Positions 31,336 through 39,382 of a stretch of 64,000 bases of DNA are shown here, in pieces (the first letter of the stretch is position 1; each line of letters begins with the position of its first letter). A program made the position numbers and the translations under genes. Origin of the DNA: Branchiibius cervicis. Lineage in GTDB: Bacteria > Actinomycetota > Actinomycetes > Actinomycetales > Dermatophilaceae. The DNA lies in contig NZ_JBHSWJ010000002.1 in NCBI RefSeq assembly GCF_042661605.1, positions 2,542,001 through 2,606,000 of the forward strand, in the 5' to 3' direction. The notes under the pieces were generated by a model. The model did no database searches, had not been told where the DNA came from, and was given only the letters and a program-made list of their open reading frames with translations.

Positions 31336-32324
31336 CCCTCACACTGCTGCCGGTCACCGGCCTGCCGGAGATCGAAGCGGGCGACGACCTGGCTGCGCTG
31401 ATCGCCGGGTCGATCCCGTTGCAGGACGGCGACATCGTGGTTGTGACCAGCAAGGTGGTCTCCAAAGCGCTTGGCCTTCGCGTGATCACCGATGACCGCC
31501 AGGCGCTGGTGTTGGCGAACTCCACCGCGGTGGTCGCCGAACGGGCGACGGCGGCCGGGGTGACCCGGATCGTCGTCGCGACTTCCGGTCCCGTGATGAC
31601 CGGGGCCGGCATCGACGCGTCGAACAGCGAGGAACTCCTGCTGTTGCCGCCGGATCCCGACGGCGCGGCCGGCGACCTGCGCGCGGCATTGGAGTCGGCG
31701 ACCGGGGCCAGGCTCGCGGTGGTGCTGTCCGACACCTCCGGGCGCCCCTGGCGGGCCGGGCTGACGGACTTCGCTCTCGGCACCAGCGGTTTGCAGAGGT
31801 TGGACGATCTGCGCGGCCTGGCTGACACGCACGGACGCGATCTCGCGGTGACGATACGCAACCTGGCCGACGAAATCGCCTGTGCCGCAGACCTGGTCAA
31901 GGGCAAGGTCGAGCGGGTGCCGGTGGCCGTCGTACGCGGACTGGCGGGGCTGCTCACGAACACACCCCAACCGACGCTGATCCGCACGGGGCCGACCGAC
32001 TGGTTCGCCCTGGGCCGGCACGAGGCGGTCCGGGACGCGCTGGGAGTGACTCCCGGTTCTCCCGACGCCGAGCGCGTCGGCTTGCCTGCCGCCGGTGAGG
32101 AGCCGGTCACCGATCGGTTGCGGCGCGCCGTACGGACCGCGGCACACGGCCAGGCGCCGGTCGCCGTACACGTTGACGATCAGACCGTCGAACTGAGCGG
32201 GGACGACGCGGTGGCCCTCGGCCGGTTGTGGGCGCGCGTCGAGGTGGCGTTGACCGGGGAGCGCCTGGCCTGGCGCACCGAACGACTCGGTCCGCAGCGG
32301 GTGCGGATCACGGTCCACACCTAG
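31332..32324 (+). CDS. fbiB: FbiB/CofE, F420-0:gamma-glutamyl ligase without an obvious FMN domain
   Basis: This enzyme adds glutamate residues to F420-0. The CofE domain covers about residues 1-245 (LLPVTGLPEIEAGDDLAALI, VVTSKVVSKALG, VVLSDTSGRPWRAGLTDFAL, NLADEIACAADLVKGK). Mycobacterial FbiB is about 448 residues, with a C-terminal nitroreductase-fold FMN domain. This protein is 330 residues, and its last 80 residues show no nitroreductase motifs. The dehydro-F420-0 reduction may thus be done elsewhere, or the phospholactate route is used. No frameshift is needed. GTG start 31332 is coupled to fbiA. Confidence 0.9.
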   Translation: MTLTLLPVTGLPEIEAGDDLAALIAGSIPLQDGDIVVVTSKVVSKALGLRVITDDRQALVLANSTAVVAERATAAGVTRIVVATSGPVMTGAGIDASNSEELLLLPPDPDGAAGDLRAALESATGARLAVVLSDTSGRPWRAGLTDFALGTSGLQRLDDLRGLADTHGRDLAVTIRNLADEIACAADLVKGKVERVPVAVVRGLAGLLTNTPQPTLIRTGPTDWFALGRHEAVRDALGVTPGSPDAERVGLPAAGEEPVTDRLRRAVRTAAHGQAPVAVHVDDQTVELSGDDAVALGRLWARVEVALTGERLAWRTERLGPQRVRITVHT

Positions 32325-32327
32325 AAT
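32322..32327 (+). promoter_or_regulatory. Putative -10 of a leaderless ATP-grasp transcript
   Basis: TAGAAT, 7 bases before GTG 32335. Its first bases overlap the fbiB stop codon. Confidence 0.55.
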
Positions 32328-32334
32328 CGGCCGG

Positions 32335-33564
32335 GTGCAACTCGGTAACGACGATTTCGTCCCGGTGATCCTGGGCACCAACCTCAACGCCTACAACATC
32401 TCCCGGTCGCTGCATGAGGCCTATGGAGTGAGGTCGCTGGCGTTGGGCCGGTTCGCGGTGCGGGAGACGGCCCACTCCGGGATCGTGCAGGTGCGTGCCC
32501 GCGCCGACTTCGCCGACGCCGACGTCATCGTGGGTGTTCTGGACGAGGTCGCGCGTGAGTTCCCGGACCGCACGCTGCTGCTTATTCCGACGATCGAGTT
32601 CTACACCAACGTCGTGCTGGATCGTCGCGATGACCTGGACGAGCGGTACGTCGTGCCGCTGCCGGGCCGGGACGTCACCGACCGGTTGATGAACAAGACC
32701 GATTTCTACCGCACCTGCGCCGAGCTGGGCGTCCCGCACCCGGAGACGGTGATCGTGGGTCCGAACTCGCCGCTGGGTGACGACTTCGGCACCGATCTGC
32801 CGTTCCCGTATCCGGTGATCCTGAAACCGTCGAACACCGACATCTACCCGCGTCTGGACTTCCCCGGCAAGCAGAAGGTCTATGTCGTGCAGGATGCTGC
32901 GCAACTGCGGGACATCGCCGGCCGGATCTTCGTGGCCGGGTACGACGACGACCTGGTGGTGCAGGAGTACCTCGCCGGCGACGAAGCGGTCATGCGGGTC
33001 GCCAACACCTATTCGGACCAGCACGGTTCGATGCGGTTCGCGGCCTGCGGGCAAGTGGTCCTGACCGAATGGGATCCGGCACTGGTGGGCAACAACAACG
33101 CGATCATCTCGGTCCGGGACGACGAACTCGTGGCGTCGATGCAGCGCTTCCTGGACGGCGTGGGCTACGTCGGGCTGGCTAACTTCGATGTGATGCACGA
33201 CCGCCGGACCGGGCTGCGCAAACTGCTGGAGGTCAATCTGCGCCCGGGCGCAACGTCGTACTACGCGATGGCCGGCGGCGGGAACCTTCTCCGTCCGGTC
33301 GTGCAGGACCTGGTCTACAACCGGCCCGTGCCGTTCACCGTGGCCACCGAAGAGCGGCTCTGGTTGAACGTCCCCTATCCGGTGGTACGCCGGTTCGCGC
33401 CGAAATCCCTTCGAGCGCAATACACCTCGGCCGCCAAGAACGGCAAGGTGCACACGCTGGACTACGCACCCGACCTCAGCCGCGACCGGCGTATCGACAT
33501 CGCCCGGATCGACGCCCGGCACACGCTGGCGTATTTCAAGTACGCGAAGACGCGCTCGCAGTAA
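32335..33564 (+). CDS. ATP-grasp carboxylate-amine ligase (D-aspartate ligase-like)
   Basis: 409 residues, intact. An N-terminal PreATP-grasp part (VPVILGTNLNAYNISRSLHE) leads to NKTDFYRTCAELGVPHPET, the ATP-binding PYPVILKPSNTD and the metal-binding EVNLRPGATSYYAM. The family forms amide bonds by acyl-phosphate chemistry. Relatives include the D-aspartate ligase that adds side-chain residues to peptidoglycan precursors. The position at the edge of the glycan region, convergent with a DegT-type aminotransferase, suggests wall or glycan amidation. The actual acyl and amine partners are unknown. It overlaps the convergent neighbour by 29 bases. Confidence 0.82.
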   Translation: MQLGNDDFVPVILGTNLNAYNISRSLHEAYGVRSLALGRFAVRETAHSGIVQVRARADFADADVIVGVLDEVAREFPDRTLLLIPTIEFYTNVVLDRRDDLDERYVVPLPGRDVTDRLMNKTDFYRTCAELGVPHPETVIVGPNSPLGDDFGTDLPFPYPVILKPSNTDIYPRLDFPGKQKVYVVQDAAQLRDIAGRIFVAGYDDDLVVQEYLAGDEAVMRVANTYSDQHGSMRFAACGQVVLTEWDPALVGNNNAIISVRDDELVASMQRFLDGVGYVGLANFDVMHDRRTGLRKLLEVNLRPGATSYYAMAGGGNLLRPVVQDLVYNRPVPFTVATEERLWLNVPYPVVRRFAPKSLRAQYTSAAKNGKVHTLDYAPDLSRDRRIDIARIDARHTLAYFKYAKTRSQ

Positions 33565-34702
33565 GGGATTCGCGCAGCACATCTGCCGCTGCCCGTGCCC
33601 GGTCGGGCTCGACGTCGGTCGGCAGGTTCACGATCCGAGAGATCAGATCCTCGGTGCGCGCGACGCTGGGATCGCCCGGCGTGTAGTGGTATTCGGCCGG
33701 GTTCTGGGCGCCCGGGAACAGGGCTGGCCGGTACCAGCGACCGGCGTAATGTCCGGCCTCGGTGAGCTTCTTGACGGTCGGTTCGGCGTCCGCGGCATCG
33801 GCCACGAAGAACGGGAAGCGCACCAACGGACTTGTCGCGGTCGCGAATTCGGGAACCTGCACGAGATCGGCCACCTGCTCGCGGTAGATCGCTACCGCCG
33901 CGGCGCGGCGCGCTTCGGTGGCGTCCAGGCCGGGCAGCGCCTGGGCGATCTGCGCGGTCACCGAGGCGCTGGGGGCCATCGGCGGATGGCTCAATCCACC
34001 GCGGGTTTCGACCGGCGCGATGGCCGGCTCGAGGACTCCGGTCGCCACCAGCGCCTTCCGCAGGCGCCCCGACAACGAGGCCGGAAGTCGGTTCAGCAGA
34101 CCGTTCTGGGTGCGGTAGCTGCGCACCGCCGCCTCCAGCCGGCCGTCGACCACCGGCAGGGTGGCCAAGCGGCCGGTGATCCGGGCGTGCAGATCCCGAT
34201 CGGGCAGGTCCGGGTTGACCCAGATCGCGCCGCCGAAGCGGGTGGGCAGCATCTTCTCGATGCCGAAGGAGTGCACCGAAATGTCCGCCAGCGGTGTCCC
34301 GTCCTCGCTACGAGCCATCCGGGTGACGCAGTGGCAGGAGTCCTCGACCAGCAGCGCGCCCTCGGCTCGCTGCCGCAGCTGCCGGGCGCGGGCCTCGTCG
34401 ATGAGCCCGAAGGTGTGCTGCAGCACGACCGCGCGGGTGCCCGTCGGCAGCGTGTCCGGGTCGAGCGCAAGGGAGTCGGCATTGACCTCGCCGTAAACCG
34501 GGGTCAGACCCGCGACGAGGATCGGATCGACTGCAGTTGCGCAGGTCAGCAACTGCGTCGCCACCGACCCCGGACCGTCGACCGCGATCTCCTCGAAGAC
34601 CACCTGCATCCCGTGGCGGGCCTTGAAGACCAGATGCCAATCGGCGGCCTGCGTCCCGGTCCGGTCGGCGAGTTGTGCGAGTACGTCGTGCGCCTGGGAC
34701 AT
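33536..34702 (-). CDS. DegT/DnrJ/EryC1-type PLP aminotransferase
   Basis: 388 residues from ATG 34702, which follows TAGGGT by 7 bases. The fold type I PLP pattern is visible: EDSCHCVTRMARSEDG (cofactor Asp region near residue 150), then VHSFGIEKMLPTRFGGAIW with the Schiff-base Lys. The family transfers amino groups to keto-sugars or builds aminocyclitols. It is divergent enough from the PseC gene (47294-48424) to have another substrate. The C-terminal half (YAGRWYRPALFPGA) resembles the substrate-binding end of the family. It overlaps the ATP-grasp gene tail to tail. Confidence 0.82.
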   Translation of the reverse strand: MSQAHDVLAQLADRTGTQAADWHLVFKARHGMQVVFEEIAVDGPGSVATQLLTCATAVDPILVAGLTPVYGEVNADSLALDPDTLPTGTRAVVLQHTFGLIDEARARQLRQRAEGALLVEDSCHCVTRMARSEDGTPLADISVHSFGIEKMLPTRFGGAIWVNPDLPDRDLHARITGRLATLPVVDGRLEAAVRSYRTQNGLLNRLPASLSGRLRKALVATGVLEPAIAPVETRGGLSHPPMAPSASVTAQIAQALPGLDATEARRAAAVAIYREQVADLVQVPEFATATSPLVRFPFFVADAADAEPTVKKLTEAGHYAGRWYRPALFPGAQNPAEYHYTPGDPSVARTEDLISRIVNLPTDVEPDRARAAADVLRESLTASASSRT

Positions 34703-34709
34703 GCGCTCC

Positions 34710-34715
34710 ACCCTA
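34710..34715 (-). promoter_or_regulatory. Putative -10 of the leaderless aminotransferase transcript
   Basis: TAGGGT on the minus strand, 7 bases before ATG 34702. Confidence 0.5.
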
Positions 34716-34750
34716 GCTTCGCGGCTCATCGGCGGACGCGACACTTTCCC

Positions 34751-34828
34751 GTCGAGTGGTCACATATTGCGCCTTCGCTCGCGGGGTCGGGCGACATACG
34801 ACGTCGAGTGATCACGTGTTGCGCTTTC
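34751..34828. repeat. Pair of imperfect 26-base direct repeats, 52 bases apart
   Basis: Copies at 34751-34776 and 34803-34828 share GTCGAGTG.TCAC.T.TTGCGC.TTC (22 of 26 identical), each preceded by GCGACA. They occupy the 144-base gap between the aminotransferase start and the HhH-GPD gene end. They could be a tandem duplication, an intergenic repeat element or regulator sites. Confidence 0.6.
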
Positions 34829-34846
34829 TATGTCCGGCGCGCTTGC

Positions 34847-35752
34847 TCACCGCACGGGCAGGTGGGTCGGCAGCGTGAGTCGCGCACCGCGGCGAGGCGC
34901 ACCCAGACCCGCGGCGAAGACCAGATACTGCACGCGGAAGCGATGCCCTGCGTACGGCGCGAGCAACTCTTCCATCCCCGCGTCATCGACCGGCGCCCCG
35001 GTCAACGCGAACCCCACGTCCTTGGCCACGTGGTAGTCACCGAAGCTGACCGCGTCCGGGTCGCCGATCGCCCGCTGCAACGTCTCGGCGGCGGTCCACA
35101 CCCCGATCCCGGGCACGGCCCGCAACCGGCGCCAGGCGTCGGCCACCGGCAACGACGCGGTCTCCTCCAGCCGGTCGGCCACCCGCACGGCCCTCATGAT
35201 CGTGTCCGATCGGGCCGCGTCGACGCCCGCCCGCAACCACTCCCAGGACGGAATCCGCGCCCAGAGACTCACCGGCGGCGGCGCTGTCAGGTCGGTGCGC
35301 GGGCCGGGTGCCCGCTCGCCGTACCGCTGCACCAGTCGCCGGTAGGCGCCGAACGCCTGTTTGCCGGTCACCCGCTGCTCGATGATCGCCGGGATCAGCG
35401 CATCCATGACGCGGTCGGTACGCCCGATCCGCCAGTCGCGGTGCTGCCGGGCGGCGTCGCGCAAGACGGCGTCGTGAACGACGAACCCGGACGGGTCGTC
35501 CTGATCGCCCAACAGCCGTGGCACCTGATTGATCGCCCACCCGGCGCCGGGACCCCAAGCGGTCACATCGACCCCGTCCGGCCGCGCGACGAAGCGGGTC
35601 GTGACCGGGCCGTCGGGTGTCTGGGAAGCCCGCCACAGGCCCGTCGCGTCGGCCCGCCAGGTCGGGTCACCGGCGCCGCGGCGCAGCGAGCCGAGGATCG
35701 AGCGCAACGGCACCGTCCGCCCGGGCCGGAAGGTCGTGGTGAATGCGGTCAC
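34847..35752 (-). CDS. HhH-GPD DNA glycosylase (AlkA/3-methyladenine glycosylase type)
   Basis: A base-excision-repair enzyme that removes alkylated bases. 301 residues, with an N-terminal beta domain (RGAGDPTWRADATGLWRAS) and a HhH-GPD core. The core has IPAIIEQRVTGKQAFGAYRRL, the helix-hairpin-helix LRAVPGIGVWTAAETLQRAI and the catalytic-Asp region DAVSFGDYHVAKDVGF. No alkylation-response neighbour is present. Its ATG overlaps the upstream stop by 4 bases (ATGA), so it is the last gene of a minus-strand run from the hypothetical gene at 36486. Confidence 0.88.
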   Translation of the reverse strand: MTAFTTTFRPGRTVPLRSILGSLRRGAGDPTWRADATGLWRASQTPDGPVTTRFVARPDGVDVTAWGPGAGWAINQVPRLLGDQDDPSGFVVHDAVLRDAARQHRDWRIGRTDRVMDALIPAIIEQRVTGKQAFGAYRRLVQRYGERAPGPRTDLTAPPPVSLWARIPSWEWLRAGVDAARSDTIMRAVRVADRLEETASLPVADAWRRLRAVPGIGVWTAAETLQRAIGDPDAVSFGDYHVAKDVGFALTGAPVDDAGMEELLAPYAGHRFRVQYLVFAAGLGAPRRGARLTLPTHLPVR

Positions 35753-36486
35753 CGGCGTCGGAAGGTGAGCAGCGCCAGCCCGTACGACGCGCCGGAGTCG
35801 GCCGCGCGCCGCGCCAGCTGCCCCTCGACCACGCCGACGTCACCGATCAGGCCCAGGCCCTGCTCGTCGGCCCGGGCGATCACCCCGCGCAGATCGGCCA
35901 CGGAGAAGGACCCCTCGTCGGCCGGACCCAGGCGGGTCGTCAGGGTGATGACTCCACCGGGGCGCAGCGCCGCACCGCCGTGCGCCAGATCCAGGTCGAT
36001 GGTTTCCGGCGTCGCCGAATGCGGGTGCAGGCGCACGACCATGTCCACCGTGCCCGGATCGAGGTCGGTGCCCACGACGTCCGGTCGCATGACATTGAGC
36101 GACAAGGGCGCGAACCCGGCGCGCGCGGCCCACCGGGTGAAGACCGAGCGGGGCCCGGCCGCGTCGACCACGACGGAGCGGCGTCGGCCATCGTCCACGA
36201 CCCGCACCAGCGCTGCCAGCGCTCCGAGGGCGGCCCACGCCGCGGTGTCGTCGATGGTGCGTGGCAGCCTCAGCAACCGACCCGCGCGGCGGGCGGCCTT
36301 GGCCTGCGAACCGTCGACCAACAGCGCGGTGGGGCGCACTCCGGCCAGGTGGGACTTGTCCAACGGCCCGCTGTTGCGCGGCAGCCGGGCCGCCGTATCC
36401 CGGGCGGCGGTGCGGGCTCGATCGAAGGCGTTGCGGACAAGCGGTGCGGACGCGATCAGCGCGGCCGTCTTGGGGTTGGCCCTCAC
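35749..36486 (-). CDS. Hypothetical protein, weakly methyltransferase-like
   Basis: 245 residues from GTG 36486, which follows TAGTGT by 7 bases; the open frame extends further but lacks support. It has a Rossmann-like flow: SVVVDAAGPRSVFTRWAARA, then DVVGTDLDPGTVDMVVRLHPH and GGAALRPGGVITLTTRLGP. This recalls the glycine loop and LRPGG strand of class I SAM methyltransferases, although the canonical GxGxG is absent. No confident family. It is coupled to the DNA glycosylase by a 4-base overlap and follows the polysialyltransferase-like gene. Confidence 0.65.
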   Translation of the reverse strand: MRANPKTAALIASAPLVRNAFDRARTAARDTAARLPRNSGPLDKSHLAGVRPTALLVDGSQAKAARRAGRLLRLPRTIDDTAAWAALGALAALVRVVDDGRRRSVVVDAAGPRSVFTRWAARAGFAPLSLNVMRPDVVGTDLDPGTVDMVVRLHPHSATPETIDLDLAHGGAALRPGGVITLTTRLGPADEGSFSVADLRGVIARADEQGLGLIGDVGVVEGQLARRAADSGASYGLALLTFRRR

Positions 36487-36493
36487 AGAACTG

Positions 36494-36499
36494 ACACTA
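36494..36499 (-). promoter_or_regulatory. Putative internal -10 for the 35749-36486 gene
   Basis: TAGTGT on the minus strand, 7 bases before GTG 36486. It overlaps the stop codon of the polysialyltransferase-like gene. Confidence 0.45.
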
Positions 36500-37429
36500 G
36501 ACGACCGGGCTGACAAGGGGCGGGAGATAGCGCGACAGCAAACTGCGCTGGTCCGCACTCAACGCCTTTTCCAGTGCCTCGGTCCCCGGTGGGAGCACCC
36601 GCAGGACGGGCCGGTGATGCAGCGCAGCGAGGTTGAGCAGCGCGGTGCTGGACGCGCCGATCAGCAGGTCCGCGGTGACCACGGCTGGGTCCAGTTCGGC
36701 CGGTACGTCGATCGGCAGGCTCTCGTAGTCGCCGTACCTTCCCGGCGTCTCGGCCGGGTGCGCCCTGATCAGGAACCGCCGCCCGGCGTCCCTTTGCTCC
36801 GCGGCCAGTGCAGCGACGTGTCGCGTGTAGGCCTCCGGGTCGATCAGCCCCAGATCGACCCACGGCTGGGTCAGCAGGATCGCCCGGCCGGCCTCGTAGG
36901 CACCGGGGTCGACCGGTCCCAGCGCACGGCGGAACTCTGCTTCGACCGGCTCGAACACCGCCCAATCAGATTCTTTGCGGTAAAGCGGCCAGCGCAGGCT
37001 GGTCAGTGTCCGGTTCCCGGTCGCGATCGCGGCCGCGCGCACGGTGGATTTCAGTTGCGAGCCACCCTGACGCAGGTAGGCGGCACGCCGGGTCGCCCAG
37101 TCGCCGTACGTGCCCAGGCCCTCGTCGACGACCACGGTGGTGATCCGGCGCAGCGGGTCGGTGCGCCGCAACGCGGCCAGGGGACGTAACCCGGGAGCTC
37201 CGACCGCGACGTACGTTACCGGCCCCTTGGGGGCCAAAGCCGTTGCACTGTCGGCGAATTCGACGTCCAAGGGCAACGCCTTGCGGACCTCGTCCCGGCT
37301 GACGGTCGCCGACAGGAAGCCGCCGCCCTCCAGGTACCGCACCGTCGTGTCCGGCGGCAGCGTGCGCAGGTAGGACGCGACGTAGACCAGATGGCTCCGG
37401 CTGCGCACCCCGGTGACAACAACATTCAT
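36497..37429 (-). CDS. Polysialyltransferase-like/GT52-like glycosyltransferase
   Basis: 310 residues from ATG 37429. The N terminus MNVVVTGVRSRSHLVYVASY starts a GT-B-like first domain. The second domain carries LLTQPWVDLGLIDPEAYTRH, then FLIRAHPAETPGRYGDYESL and LLIGASSTALLNLAALHHRP. An HP.E motif followed by a SSTAL motif is characteristic of bacterial polysialyltransferases and related CMP-nonulosonate transferases. In this locus, which makes pseudaminic acid, a CMP-Pse-using (poly)transferase is the natural guess. It is the last gene of the ACP operon, overlapping the upstream stop by 4 bases (ATGA). Donor and linkage are unproven. Confidence 0.72.
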   Translation of the reverse strand: MNVVVTGVRSRSHLVYVASYLRTLPPDTTVRYLEGGGFLSATVSRDEVRKALPLDVEFADSATALAPKGPVTYVAVGAPGLRPLAALRRTDPLRRITTVVVDEGLGTYGDWATRRAAYLRQGGSQLKSTVRAAAIATGNRTLTSLRWPLYRKESDWAVFEPVEAEFRRALGPVDPGAYEAGRAILLTQPWVDLGLIDPEAYTRHVAALAAEQRDAGRRFLIRAHPAETPGRYGDYESLPIDVPAELDPAVVTADLLIGASSTALLNLAALHHRPVLRVLPPGTEALEKALSADQRSLLSRYLPPLVSPVV

Positions 37430-38652
37430 ACGACCGGCGGCCGCCCTGCGCGAGTCAGCCGCGCCACGGTTTTCCACGACATCGGCCGCCGCTCCCCCGC
37501 CGGCGTGCGCACACCCTCACCGAAGCCGCGGAACCACACCTTCAGCGACTCCTTGTCGTGCACCCGCAACACGGTGATCGCCGTCCAGTTGCCCAGGTAG
37601 ATCGGCACCAGCGGCCACGGCAGGTTGCGCCGTGCGACCCACACCCGGTTGCGGGCGTTGGTGCGGTAATAGACGGCGTGGCGGGCGGCATCGGTCGCCG
37701 GGTGGTTCACCACGATGTCGGGCGCGTAGATGATCCGCCAGCCGGCGTCGACCAACCGCCAGGCGAGGTCAATGCCTTCGTGGGCGAAGAAGAACTGTCC
37801 GGGCCAGCCGCCGACCTGCTCGAAGGCGCTACGACGGATCATGAAGACCGCCTCCCAGAACCACGTCGCCTCACCGGCCGCTCCCCCATCGCTGACGTCG
37901 AACCGCGGCACCCATCGGCGCGGTGCGGGTTTACCGCCCGGGTCCTCCCCGCGTGGTTGAGCGACGGCGATGTCGGGCTCGGCGAGAATCACGGCCGCCA
38001 ACCGGGCGAGGACGTCGGGTGTGGGCAGGCTCGCGTCGTCGTCATAGAAATAGATGAGTTCGCCGGTCGCCTCGGCCGCGCCGACGTTGCGGCCCTCAGG
38101 GATGCCGACGTTCTCGGGCAAGTGGACCGTGCGCACCCAGTCAGGCAATCCCGTTGGCTGCCAACCGTTTCCGACCAGGACGACGTCGAGATCGACACCT
38201 TCTTGCGCCTTCAACGTCTCCAGTGCGTGCGTCAGCTCTACCGGCCGGTCACCCATGTGCAGCATCACGACACCGACCGTGGGCTGCTTCGTCATGCTGC
38301 CCAGGCTAATCACCAGGCCGTCGCGTTCGATCGTGGTCACCTCGATGCCTTCGGGTACGCCGACCGGTAACCCCGTGCGCTTGAGCAACACCAGCATGGG
38401 TTCACCGGTGAGCTTGGCGACGACCTCCGCGCGGGTCCAGGCCGGCCAGAAGAGCGCCGGATCGCTGATGCCCGTACGCCGCGCGAGGGCCGGCGGGACA
38501 GGTTGCGTCGCGATCTCCGCGTCGACCGCGTGGTCGTCGGCAGGGACGTTCCACACCACCGCGCGGCCGTCGGCGAGATAGCTGGCTGCGCCGCTGCGCC
38601 GGTTCCGCGCCTGCTGCGCCGGGACGACCAGCGGGTCAGATGCTGCCGCCAC
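37426..38652 (-). CDS. 4'-phosphopantetheinyl-transferase-like domain fused to GT2 glycosyltransferase
   Basis: 408 residues. Residues about 1-118 lack GT features. They include PADDHAVDAEI and FWPAWTRAEVVAKLTGEP, which resembles the W(T/S)xxEAxxKxxG motif of Sfp-type phosphopantetheinyl transferases. From Met at about residue 120 (MTKQPTVGVVMLHMGDRP) a GT2 domain follows, with ELIYFYDDDASLPTPDVLAR (DDD, nucleotide-sugar metal site) and GQFFFAHEGIDLAWRLVDAG. An ACP gene lies in the same operon, so a holo-ACP-forming partner would fit. The fusion may be real or caused by a missed indel. The start overlaps the reductase gene by 17 bases. Confidence 0.7.
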   Translation of the reverse strand: MAAASDPLVVPAQQARNRRSGAASYLADGRAVVWNVPADDHAVDAEIATQPVPPALARRTGISDPALFWPAWTRAEVVAKLTGEPMLVLLKRTGLPVGVPEGIEVTTIERDGLVISLGSMTKQPTVGVVMLHMGDRPVELTHALETLKAQEGVDLDVVLVGNGWQPTGLPDWVRTVHLPENVGIPEGRNVGAAEATGELIYFYDDDASLPTPDVLARLAAVILAEPDIAVAQPRGEDPGGKPAPRRWVPRFDVSDGGAAGEATWFWEAVFMIRRSAFEQVGGWPGQFFFAHEGIDLAWRLVDAGWRIIYAPDIVVNHPATDAARHAVYYRTNARNRVWVARRNLPWPLVPIYLGNWTAITVLRVHDKESLKVWFRGFGEGVRTPAGERRPMSWKTVARLTRAGRPPVV

Positions 38653-39382
38653 CGTCGACCACGATGACCTGGCCGTTGAGGTTGGTGTCGTCGAAGAGCA
38701 GGGACTTGACCAGCGGCGTGACGTTGGCCGGCTCGACGAGGCGACCGGTCGGCGTACGCCGGGTGATGGTCGACAACTGTTCGGTGCCCAGCACCGAACT
38801 CATCTCGGAGGCAAAGAAACCCGGCGCGATGGAGTTGACCAGGAAACGGCCGTGCATCTCCCGGGCGAGCGCCCGCATCGCCGAGTCCAGACCGCCCTTG
38901 GTGGCCGAGTAGGCGACCAGCCCGGAGTAGCCGCGCTGCGCACAGATCGAGGTGACCATCACGATCCGGCCCCGCCCGACCTTGGCCATCGCGTGCCGCA
39001 GGAAAGCGCGGGTCAGCAACAGCGGCGCGGTCAGGTTGGTGCCGATGATGTCGGCGATCCGCTCCGGTGAGGTATGCACGTGCAACGAGTCCTGGCCGAT
39101 GGCGGCGTTGTTGATCAGCGAGTCGATCGGCCCCAGGTGGGCGGCGGCGTCCTTGATGAACGCCCGCACTGCCTTCTCGTCGGTCGCGTCGACCGAACCG
39201 ACGAAGACGTCGTCCGGTCGCTCCTTGGCCAGTTGCTCCAGTTCGGGGGTGACGGTGCGGGCGAACGTCGCCACTTTCGCGCCGCCGTCGAGGGCACCGC
39301 GGACCAGGTCGAGGCCAAGGCCACGTGAACCGCCTGAGATGAGAACGGTCTTCGTGGCCGGGATGGGAGTGGGTTCAGACAT
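38636..39382 (-). CDS. FabG-like short-chain dehydrogenase/reductase
   Basis: 248 residues, classical SDR: NADP(H) loop LISGGSRGLGLDLV, NNAAIG, catalytic Ser in VTSICAQ and Tyr/Lys in YSATKGG, and C-terminal PGFFASEM and GQVIVVDGGGSI. FabG-type members reduce 3-oxoacyl-ACP to 3-hydroxyacyl-ACP. The operon has an ACP and an acyl-ACP-ligase-like enzyme, so the substrate is likely an ACP-bound short acyl group rather than a free sugar, but this is inference. It overlaps the ligase gene by 8 bases and the GT gene by 17. Confidence 0.88.
   Translation of the reverse strand: MSEPTPIPATKTVLISGGSRGLGLDLVRGALDGGAKVATFARTVTPELEQLAKERPDDVFVGSVDATDEKAVRAFIKDAAAHLGPIDSLINNAAIGQDSLHVHTSPERIADIIGTNLTAPLLLTRAFLRHAMAKVGRGRIVMVTSICAQRGYSGLVAYSATKGGLDSAMRALAREMHGRFLVNSIAPGFFASEMSSVLGTEQLSTITRRTPTGRLVEPANVTPLVKSLLFDDTNLNGQVIVVDGGGSI

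Noticed and set aside
30480..32387. Minus-strand open frame of 635 codons over fbiA/fbiB
   Set aside because: fbiA and fbiB match their families on the plus strand; this is the complementary shadow.
33686..37189. Plus-strand open frame of 1167 codons
   Set aside because: It runs antisense to four well-supported minus-strand genes and its Arg/Gly-rich translation has no motifs; long antisense frames are expected at this GC content.
38296..38652. A separate small gene for the PPTase-like part
   Set aside because: No stop codon separates it from the GT2 in the given sequence, so it is reported as a fusion with a caution.
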